DNA of 6,384 nucleotides from Reyranella sp. GTDB taxonomy: Bacteria; Pseudomonadota; Alphaproteobacteria; Reyranellales; Reyranellaceae. The DNA lies in the NCBI GenBank assembly GCA_004296815.1, contig SCVT01000130.1, positions 1-6,384 of the forward strand, written 5' to 3'. Of the stretch, positions 1-5,954 are shown one piece after another (positions within the stretch are counted from its first letter, which is position 1; each line of letters opens with the position of its first letter). The notes under the pieces were generated by a model. It saw only the letters and a list, made by a program, of their open reading frames with translations. It made no database searches and was not told the DNA's origin. Position numbers and translations under genes: made by a program.

Positions 1-13
1 GCTCTTCCGATCT
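1..13. other. Residual Illumina adapter at the contig edge
   Basis: The first 13 bases, GCTCTTCCGATCT, are identical to the 3' end of the standard Illumina TruSeq adapter (reverse complement AGATCGGAAGAGC). They sit exactly at the sequence edge, where untrimmed adapter is expected. The hyuB reading frame runs cleanly down to base 14-15; read on through the adapter it would add a spurious Glu-Ile-Gly-Arg tail. These bases should be treated as non-genomic. A chance 13-base match at the very edge is very unlikely. Confidence 0.95.
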
Positions 14-1217
14 CGCCATCGCGCTGCGTGTTGCCGCCCATGCCGCCGTTATAGAAGAACATGTTGGCGTAGGGCTTGCCGCCTTCACGAACGCCCGACT
101 GGTTCATGCCCCACATCGGCGAGCCGCAGGCCGCCATCACGCGCTCCGGCACGATCTGGCCGAGGCAGCCGAACACCAGCATCGGCACGTAGTGGCCGAT
201 CAGCATGCGCGAGCCGCCCGGCGCGGGAAATTGCGGATTGACGATGCAGCCCGGCGGCGCCTTGAGCGTGATCGGCCGCCACGCGCCCTCGTTGTTCGGC
301 AGGTTGGGGCTGGTGCAGACCTTCACCCCGTACATCGCCATCGCGTTGGTGTAGCAGAGCGCGCAGTTGATGGCGCGATCGACTTGGGCGTCGGTCCCGG
401 CGAAATCCATCTCGATCTCGTCGCCCCGGATGGTGAGCGCGAGCTTGATGGTGATCGGCTTGTCGAGCAGCCCGTCGGTCTTGAGCTCGCTGCGGTAGGT
501 GCCGTCGGGCAGCTCGCGGATCGCGGCGCGCATCGCCGTCTCGCAGCGGCCCTGGACCTCGCGCGCGAGGTCGGTGAGATCGGGCAGCCCGTAGCTCTCC
601 ATGAGCACGCGCAGCCGGTCCTCCATCAGGTCGAGCGCCACGATCTGCGCGTAGAGATCGCCCATCGTCTGGTCGGGCGTGCGCACGTTCTTGCGGATGA
701 TGCCCACCAGCGTCTCGTCGGTCTTGCCGGCGGCGATCATCTTCATGGGAGGGATCTGCAGCCCCTCCTCGAAGACCTCGCGCGGCTCGGGGCTCCTGAT
801 CTTGCCGCCGATGTCGGGCACATGCGCCGTGGTGGCGCTGAAGGCCACCAGCTTGCCGTCGCGGAAGATCGGCTTGGCGAGCGTGACGTCGGGCAGATGG
901 CCGGTGCCCAGCCAGATGTCGTTCGTGATCAGCACGTCGCCCGGCTCGAGCTTGTCGGGCGGGAAGAAGCGCAGGAAGTGCTTCACCGTCTCCGGCAGCG
1001 TGCCGATGAAGCTCGGGATGCTCTCGGACGCCTGGACGAGCGACTGGCCCGAGGCGTCAGTGATCACGCAGGAGAAGTCGTAGCTCTCGCGCACCAGGGT
1101 GGAGAAGGAGGTGCGCACCATCGCGGCCGCGGCCTCGTCGACCATGGAGATCAGCCGCCGCCACAGCAGCTCGAGCTCGATGGGATCAAACGCCCTTGTT
1201 TGCCTGATCTGGGCCAT
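14..1217 (-). CDS. hyuB: Hydantoinase B/oxoprolinase family subunit, 3' end missing
   Basis: HyuB-family subunit, which partners HyuA in cytoplasmic ATP-dependent hydantoinases, 5-oxoprolinases and related carboxylases. From the ATG at 1217 the frame is open for 401 codons to the adapter junction, starting MAQIRQTRAFDPIELELLWR. Family-typical blocks, in order: ESYDFSC (44-50), LITND (96-100), TGHLPD (105-110), HVPDIGG (132-138), EGLQIPP (151-157) and GDLYAQ (186-191). A GTDAQ block follows, then NGGMGG close to the break. Family members are usually about 500-580 residues, so roughly the last 100-180 residues, including the glycine-rich tail, are absent because the contig ends. The start is supported by a GGAGG seven bases upstream and by the one-base overlap with the hyuA stop (TGATG), which suggests coupled translation. 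The true activity (hydantoin, oxoproline or lactam hydrolysis, or carboxylation) cannot be told from sequence alone. Confidence 0.95.
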
Positions 1218-3289
1218 CACACCGCCTCCGCCAGGATCGAGCCATCGGGCAACAGCCGCGCCGTTGCGTTGGGTCCGACGATGAAGGTGCTCTCGTTCTC
1301 CTCGAACACCGCCGGTCCCTCGATCGCCACGCCGGGCTCAAGGGCGTAGCGGTCCCAGACCTGCGTCGAGAGCGTCTTGCCGGCGTCGGGGAAGAAGACC
1401 GGGCGCATGCCCTTGCGCGCCGATGCCGAGGGATGACGCGGCAGCTCCAGCGAGCCCCCGCTGCCCGGCATGGGGGCGCTGACCGAAAGGCGCAGCGCCA
1501 CGAACTGGATGGCGGCGCCCGGCGGCACGCGCGCGAACAGCGCTTTGTACGCCGCCTCGAACGCCGTCTTCACCGAGTCCGCGTTCAGCGAGTCGGGCAG
1601 CACGACCGTGATCTCGCTGCCCTGGCCGATGTAGCGCATGTCGGCGAGACGCCGTGACGTGCGACCGTCGACCGTCGCGCCGGTGAGGCGCAGCACTTCG
1701 AGCGCCTCCTTCTCGAGGTTGGCGAAGATGCTGTCGGCCGCCGAAAGGTCGGCGCCGGCCAGCGCCGTGGTGAAGCTCGCGACGCGATCGACGCGCGCGG
1801 GCGCCATCAGCATGCCGATGGTGCTGCCCGCTCCCGCGCCTGGCGGACAGACGACGCGCGTCACGCCGAGCTTGCGCGCGACGTGCCAGGCATGGACAGG
1901 CCCCGCGCCGCCGGTCGCCAGCAGCGCATACTCGGCCGGAATGCGGCCGCGCTCGGCGATGGCCACGCGCGCGGCGCCCGCCATGTTCTCGTTCACCACG
2001 TCGTGCACACCGAATGCGGCGCGATCCTCCTCGACGCCCAGCGAGGTCGCGAGCTTGCCGAAGGCCGCCCTGGTCGCCGCGCCGTCGATCTTCATCGCGC
2101 CGCCCAGGAAGAAGTCGGCGTTGAGATAACCAAGCGACAGGTCGGCATCGGTCACGGTCGCGTCCTTGCCGCCGCGGCCATAGCAGGCCGGGCCCGGCTG
2201 GGCGCCGCTGCTCTCGGGGCCGACGTTCAGGGTGCCGAGCTCGCTCTTGTGCGCGATCGAGCCGCCGCCGGCGCCGATCTCGATCAGCTCGACGGTCGCG
2301 ATCTGGATGGGAAGACCGGAGCCGCGCAGGAAGCGCTTCTCGCGCGCCGCCTCGAAACCGTAGGCGACCAGTGGCTCGCCGTCGTCGACCAGCGCGAGCT
2401 TGGCCGTCGTGCCGCCCATGTCGAAGGCCAGCACGCGCTCCAGCCCGGCGTTGCGGCCGAACCATGCGCCAGCGAGAGCGCCTGCCGCCGGCCCGCTCTC
2501 CAGAAGCTGCACCGGCGCGCGCCGCGCCTCGGCGACATGCGTCAGGCCACCGTTCGACAGCATGAGAAACAGACCGCCGGGAATGCCCTCCTTGCGCAGC
2601 GCCTGCTCCAGTCGCTCGAGATAGATCTCGGCCAGCGGCCGCACGTAAGCGTTAGCGACCGTCGTGCTGGCCCGCGAATACTCGCGGATCTCGGGCGCGA
2701 TGTCGGACGAGAGCGAGATCGAGAGATGCTGGAAACGCTCGGCCACTGCGGCGCCCATTGCGCGCTCGTGCGCCGGGTTGGCGTAGGCATGGAGGAAGCA
2801 GATGGCGAGGCTCTCCACGCCCTGCTTCACGAGATCGGCCACCTCGGCGAGCGCGGCTTCGACATCGAGCGCCGTCTCGATCCTGCCATCCGGCGCCAGC
2901 CGCTCCTTCGCCTCGCGGCGCCACGGCCGCGGCACGATGGGCTTCGGCATCTCGATGAAGAGATCGTAGAGCTCGTATTTGCGCTCGCGTGCGATCTCCA
3001 GAACGTCGGCGAACCCGGCCGTCGTCAGCAGCCCTGTCTTCGCGCCCTTGCGTTCGATCAGCGCGTTGGTGAACAGCGTCGTGGCGTGCACCACCCGCCC
3101 CACCTGATCGGGCGTGGCGCCCGCCTTCTCCAGCACGCGGCGCGTGCCTTCTAGGGCGCCGCGCGCCGGATCGTCGGGCGTCGTACTCTCCTTCCAGATG
3201 ACGGCGCGGCCGTCACGCGGATCGTGGATGACGAGATCGGTGAACGTGCCACCGATGTCGATGCCGAGAGATAAAGGTGCGCTACTCAT
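1217..3289 (-). CDS. hyuA: Hydantoinase A/oxoprolinase family ATP-binding subunit
   Basis: A 690-residue HyuA-family protein, the usual full length for the stand-alone subunit. The family has an actin/sugar-kinase-like ATPase fold and couples ATP hydrolysis to amide or ring opening (N-methylhydantoinase, 5-oxoprolinase) or to carboxylation (acetone and acetophenone carboxylases). Visible motifs: N-terminal phosphate loop DIGGTFTD (11-18); ATTLFTNALIERKGAKTGLL (69-88); PEIREYSRASTTVANAYVRP (199-218); ESGPAAG (264-270); second phosphate loop FDMGGTTAK (289-297); GAGGGS (339-344); GAQPGPACYGRGG (362-374); TDADL (380-384); ATGGAGPVHA (458-467); and a C-terminal MRYIGQGSE block (551-559). The order matches Hydant_A_N, Hydantoinase_A and a C-terminal domain, with no frameshift or lost motif. 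The ATG overlaps the upstream binding-protein stop as ATGA and has only a weak AAGG four bases ahead, so re-initiation by terminating ribosomes is likely. The stop overlaps the hyuB start. Family assignment is firm; the substrate is unknown. Confidence 0.97.
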   Translation of the reverse strand: MSSAPLSLGIDIGGTFTDLVIHDPRDGRAVIWKESTTPDDPARGALEGTRRVLEKAGATPDQVGRVVHATTLFTNALIERKGAKTGLLTTAGFADVLEIARERKYELYDLFIEMPKPIVPRPWRREAKERLAPDGRIETALDVEAALAEVADLVKQGVESLAICFLHAYANPAHERAMGAAVAERFQHLSISLSSDIAPEIREYSRASTTVANAYVRPLAEIYLERLEQALRKEGIPGGLFLMLSNGGLTHVAEARRAPVQLLESGPAAGALAGAWFGRNAGLERVLAFDMGGTTAKLALVDDGEPLVAYGFEAAREKRFLRGSGLPIQIATVELIEIGAGGGSIAHKSELGTLNVGPESSGAQPGPACYGRGGKDATVTDADLSLGYLNADFFLGGAMKIDGAATRAAFGKLATSLGVEEDRAAFGVHDVVNENMAGAARVAIAERGRIPAEYALLATGGAGPVHAWHVARKLGVTRVVCPPGAGAGSTIGMLMAPARVDRVASFTTALAGADLSAADSIFANLEKEALEVLRLTGATVDGRTSRRLADMRYIGQGSEITVVLPDSLNADSVKTAFEAAYKALFARVPPGAAIQFVALRLSVSAPMPGSGGSLELPRHPSASARKGMRPVFFPDAGKTLSTQVWDRYALEPGVAIEGPAVFEENESTFIVGPNATARLLPDGSILAEAV
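1225..1229 (-). promoter_or_regulatory. Shine-Dalgarno site of hyuB inside the end of hyuA
   Basis: The minus strand reads GGAGG here, seven bases before the hyuB ATG at 1217. It is the best ribosome site in the window. It lies within the last codons of hyuA (Ala-Glu-Ala-Val-stop), so the end of hyuA both encodes protein and loads ribosomes for hyuB. It fixes the hyuB start and supports coupled production of the two subunits. Confidence 0.75.
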
Positions 3290-4254
3290 TCTGCCTTGAT
3301 GTTCCCCGCCTTGACGACCTTGGCCCAGCGTTCGCGATCCTTGGCGATGTACGCCTTGAAGGCGGCCGGGTCCTGCGCAAGCGCCGTGAGGCCCTGCTTC
3401 TCCAGCGCTTCCTTGTTGGAGGGATCGCCGATCGCATCGATGAGGAGTTTCGAAAGGCCCGCCTGGATGTCGGCCGGCATGCCGGCCGGGCCGAAGATGC
3501 CGAACCAGTTGCTGATGTCGAGTGCGGGGATGTCCTTGGTGAGCAGCGGCAGGTCAGGCGCGAGCGGCGTCGGCTTGGTCGCCGCGAGCGCCAGCACACG
3601 CACCTTGCCGGCGTTGGCCAAGCTCATCAGCTCCGACACGTTGCCGAAGAACATGTCTACGTTGCCCGCCGCGACGTCGGCGATGGCCGGTGCGCCGCCG
3701 CGATAGGGCACGTGGATCATCTTGAGGCCGCCCGACTCGAAGCCCAGGAACTCGGCGGCGAGCTGGTTGGTCGAGCCGAGGCCGGTCGAGGCGTAGGACA
3801 GCTTGCCGGGGTTGGCCTTGGCGTAGGCCACCAGCTCGGGGATCGTCTTGAACGGCGCATCCATGCGCACGATCAACGCCATCGGCACGCCGACCAGGTT
3901 GGCAATCGGCACCAGCTCCTTGTCGAGGTCGAGCGGGATGTTCGAGCCCGGCACCACGGCGCCGACCGCGATCTGGCCCATGATGCCGATGCCGATCGTG
4001 TAGCCGTCGGGCGGCGACTGCGAGACCTGCTTCAGCGCGATGAAGCCGCCGGCGCCGGTCTTGTTCTCGACGATGACGGGATAGCCGAACTTGCGCGTGA
4101 TCGCGTCGGCCGCGAGACGTGCAGTGATGTCGGCGGTGCCGCCCGGCGCGTAGCCGACCAGGATCTTGATGGGCTGCTTGGGCACCCATTGCTGGGCGCG
4201 GGCCGACGTGGCGGCCAAGACGAGCGGAACGGCGAGCAGGCTGCGACGAAACAT
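3286..4254 (-). CDS. Tripartite tricarboxylate transporter (TctC/Bug family) periplasmic substrate-binding protein
   Basis: A 322-residue secreted binding protein of the TctC/Bug family, which in the periplasm captures small carboxylates or related compounds. Residues 1-20 form a signal peptide: MFRR, a hydrophobic core SLLAVPLVLAATS, and a likely cut after ARA. Family blocks follow: PIKILVGYAPGGTADITARL (28-47), VIVENKTGAGGF (60-71) and PPDGYTI (81-87), then LSYASTGLGSTNQLAAEF (152-169), HVPYRGGAPAIADVAAGNVD (181-200) and FGIFGPAGMPADI (251-263). The ATG at 4254 is preferred because it begins a proper signal peptide and has a GGGGG stretch eight bases upstream. A 13-residue extension to 4293 would need a TTG codon and would spoil the signal peptide start. 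It is the first gene of the operon and overlaps hyuA by four bases (ATGA). No tctA or tctB membrane gene is in the window, so it is an orphan here. It may serve a transporter encoded elsewhere or act in sensing, as orphan Bug proteins do in Bordetella-like bacteria. The ligand is unknown; co-transcription hints at the HyuAB substrate. Confidence 0.95.
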   Translation of the reverse strand: MFRRSLLAVPLVLAATSARAQQWVPKQPIKILVGYAPGGTADITARLAADAITRKFGYPVIVENKTGAGGFIALKQVSQSPPDGYTIGIGIMGQIAVGAVVPGSNIPLDLDKELVPIANLVGVPMALIVRMDAPFKTIPELVAYAKANPGKLSYASTGLGSTNQLAAEFLGFESGGLKMIHVPYRGGAPAIADVAAGNVDMFFGNVSELMSLANAGKVRVLALAATKPTPLAPDLPLLTKDIPALDISNWFGIFGPAGMPADIQAGLSKLLIDAIGDPSNKEALEKQGLTALAQDPAAFKAYIAKDRERWAKVVKAGNIKAE

Positions 4255-4286
4255 GGCGATGACCCCCAATCCCCGAAAGCGAACGT

Positions 4287-4299
4287 CGAGCAAGGCTCG
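4287..4299. repeat. Short hairpin-capable inverted repeat in the tctC leader
   Basis: A perfect 5-bp inverted repeat, CGAGC-AAG-GCTCG, lies 33 bases upstream of the binding-protein ATG. If the operon promoter is further upstream, it would sit in the 5' leader of the mRNA. It is short and has no T tract, so it is not a terminator. In such G+C-rich DNA a repeat of this size could be chance. Confidence 0.3.
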
Positions 4300-4306
4300 T
4301 GCCGGG

Positions 4307-4323
4307 TCAAGCGCCCCGCTTGA
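4307..4323. repeat. Palindrome in the divergent intergenic region, candidate operator
   Basis: TCAAGCG-CCC-CGCTTGA is a perfect 7-bp inverted repeat with a 3-base centre, between the divergent binding-protein and ligase genes. Each arm read outward gives CGCTTGA, which runs into a -35-like hexamer on both strands: TTGAGA (4320-4325, plus) and TTGACC (4310-4305, minus). A regulator binding here would cover both putative promoters. The repeat is directly visible; the operator role is inference, and no regulator gene is in the window. Confidence 0.4.
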
Positions 4324-4347
4324 GATGAAACACTGTTCCGCTAGTCT
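4320..4347 (+). promoter_or_regulatory. Weak candidate sigma-70-type promoter of the ligase gene
   Basis: TTGAGA (4320-4325) is one base off the consensus -35. After a 16-base spacer comes TAGTCT (4342-4347), which matches only three of six -10 positions. The stretch 4321-4350 is clearly less G+C-rich than its surroundings, as promoter DNA often is. Transcription would start at about 4353-4356, at or just past the first ATG (4350) and near the second in-frame ATG (4356), implying a leaderless or nearly leaderless message. The evidence is weak, and the real promoter could be elsewhere in the 95-bp gap. Confidence 0.25.
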
Positions 4348-4349
4348 CG

Positions 4350-5954
4350 ATGCTCATGCCCCTCGCCTTTCCCGCTACGGACGTCTGGACGCTGCTCGCC
4401 GACATCGTCGATGAGACGCCCGACGCGCCGGCGCTCCTCCATGGCGACCGCACGCTGAGCTTCGCCGAGCTTTCCGAGCGCGCCCTGCGGGCCGCGCGCG
4501 GCCTGGCCGATCTCGGCGTCGGTCCCGGCGACCGCGTGGCGCTGTGGCTGCCCAACGTACCGGCCTATCCCATCCTCTATTTCGCCTGCGTCCGCCTCGG
4601 CGCCATCGCCGTCGCCGTGAACACGCGCTACCGCGCCGTTGAGGTCACCGACATCGTCGGCCGGTCGGGCGCCAAGGTGCTGGCCTGCGCGCCGGGCTTC
4701 CGCCGCATCGACTTCCTGTCGATCCTGGCCGACATCGAGCCCGATGCGCTCGACAGGCTGACGGCGATCGTCACGGTCGGCGAGGAAGCCACGTCTGTCC
4801 CGCCTGCCATCGAGCGCCTGAGGCGCGTGCCGTTCGAGCGTCTGCTGTCGCGGCCTCGGCATGGCACCAGCCATGCGAAGACGAGCTCCCCCTGCAACAT
4901 CTTCACGACCTCAGGGACAACCAGCGCACCGAAGTTCGTGTTGCATCGCCAGGGCGCGATCACGAGCCACGCCCAGCAGGTCGCCAAGGTCTTCGGCCTC
5001 GCCGTGCCCGACACACTCTCGCTCTCGATCCTGCCGCTCTGCGGCGTCTATGGCTTCAACCAGACGATGGCCACGCTCGCGGCGGGCAAGCCCTGCGTGC
5101 TGGTCGAGTCCTACGAGATCGACGAGATCGCCCGCCTGATCGCGCAGCATCGCCCGACCACGATGTTCGGCAGCGATGACATGTATGCCCGCCTGCTCGA
5201 CGCCGTGCCGGGAGACCTGCCCTTCCCGTCGCTGAAGTGGGCAGGCTACGCGGCCTTCAATGCCTCGCTCGACGATATCGCGGAGAAAGCGCAGCAGCGC
5301 GGACTGCGCCTCAACGGCCTTTACGGGATGAGCGAGGTGCAGGCGCTCTACGCCATGCAGCCGCCCGATGCGGAGGTGGCGCGGCGCAAGAAGGGCGGTG
5401 GCGTGCCGACGTCCCCTCTGGCTCATGTCCGCGTCCGCGATCCCGAAAGCGGCGCGTTGCTGGGGCCAGGCCAGCCCGGAGCGCTGGAATGCGCCGGACC
5501 GTCGCTGATGGTGGGCTACTACGGCAACGACAAGGCGACGGCGGAAGCGATGACGCTCGACGGATATGTCCGCACCGGCGATCTCGCCGAGCTCGACGGC
5601 CACGGCGGGTTCACGTTCCTCAGCCGCATGGGCGACGTGCTGCGGCTCTCGGGCTTCCTGGTCAATCCGCTCGAGATCGAGACCCACCTGCAGAAGCTGC
5701 CCGGCATCGAGGGCTGCCAGGCGATCGCGGTGCCGCGTCCCGACGGCGTCCGCTGCGTGGCGTTCGTGATCCTCTCTGCCGGCGCGACGCTCGACGAAGC
5801 GGCGGCGATCGCCCACTGCAGCCGCGGGCTCGCGAACTACAAGGTGCCGCTGCGCGTGTTCGCGGTCGACGACTTCCCCAAGACGCCCTCGCCCAACGGC
5901 TTCAAGATCCAGCGCACCAGGCTGCGCGACATGGCGCTGGAGCGGCTCGGCTAG
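4350..5954 (+). CDS. AMP-binding acyl-CoA synthetase/ligase family protein
   Basis: A 534-residue class I adenylate-forming enzyme, full length for acyl-CoA synthetases, which use ATP to turn a carboxylic acid into an acyl-AMP and then a CoA thioester in the cytoplasm. Core motifs: phosphate loop TSGTTSAPK (187-195), with Ser and Phe where the usual GTTGxPKG pattern has Gly; YGMSE (325-329) for the YGxTE block; YVRTGD (406-411) with its ATP-ribose-binding Asp; the hinge block SRMGD...GFLVNPLEIE (425-444); and a C-terminal lysine, K519, in NGFKIQR, the likely adenylation lysine. No transmembrane segment or signal peptide is seen. The ATG at 4350 is the first start in frame; an ATG two codons later (4356) is equally possible. 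Neither has a recognisable Shine-Dalgarno sequence. The gene diverges from the tctC-hyuA-hyuB operon across 95 bp and ends on a CTAG shared with the convergent neighbour's stop. The acid substrate cannot be read; an acid made by HyuAB is one possibility. Confidence 0.93.
   Translation: MLMPLAFPATDVWTLLADIVDETPDAPALLHGDRTLSFAELSERALRAARGLADLGVGPGDRVALWLPNVPAYPILYFACVRLGAIAVAVNTRYRAVEVTDIVGRSGAKVLACAPGFRRIDFLSILADIEPDALDRLTAIVTVGEEATSVPPAIERLRRVPFERLLSRPRHGTSHAKTSSPCNIFTTSGTTSAPKFVLHRQGAITSHAQQVAKVFGLAVPDTLSLSILPLCGVYGFNQTMATLAAGKPCVLVESYEIDEIARLIAQHRPTTMFGSDDMYARLLDAVPGDLPFPSLKWAGYAAFNASLDDIAEKAQQRGLRLNGLYGMSEVQALYAMQPPDAEVARRKKGGGVPTSPLAHVRVRDPESGALLGPGQPGALECAGPSLMVGYYGNDKATAEAMTLDGYVRTGDLAELDGHGGFTFLSRMGDVLRLSGFLVNPLEIETHLQKLPGIEGCQAIAVPRPDGVRCVAFVILSAGATLDEAAAIAHCSRGLANYKVPLRVFAVDDFPKTPSPNGFKIQRTRLRDMALERLG
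5951..5954. other. CTAG palindrome shared by two convergent stop codons
   Basis: The plus-strand ligase gene stops with TAG at 5952-5954, and the minus-strand methyltransferase-like gene stops with TAG at 5953-5951. Both codons come from the same palindromic CTAG, so the two genes overlap tail to tail by four bases. There is no room for a terminator between them, so each transcript must end inside, or run antisense to, the other gene. Confidence 0.9.

Noticed and set aside
192..1349. 385-codon open frame on the plus strand across hyuB
   Set aside because: It is rich in Arg, Ala, Gly, His and Asp with no domain-like pattern. It is the antisense shadow of the clear HyuB frame, as is common in G+C-rich DNA.
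1883..3154. 423-codon open frame on the plus strand across hyuA
   Set aside because: It lies entirely antisense to a full-length HyuA with all its motifs; its composition is low-complexity Arg/Ala-rich and it has no recognisable motif.
4255..4293. Longer form of the binding protein starting at 4293
   Set aside because: The codon at 4293 is TTG, and the added 13 residues would precede a normal signal peptide that begins at the ATG at 4254, which has a G-rich site eight bases ahead.
3277..4323. 348-codon open frame on the plus strand across the binding-protein gene
   Set aside because: It is antisense to a clear TctC/Bug protein; composition is biased to Arg, Gly, His, Asp and Val, with no family features.
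4287..4323. Intrinsic terminator formed by the two inverted repeats
   Set aside because: Neither repeat is followed by a T run on either strand, and they lie between divergent gene starts, where a terminator is not expected.
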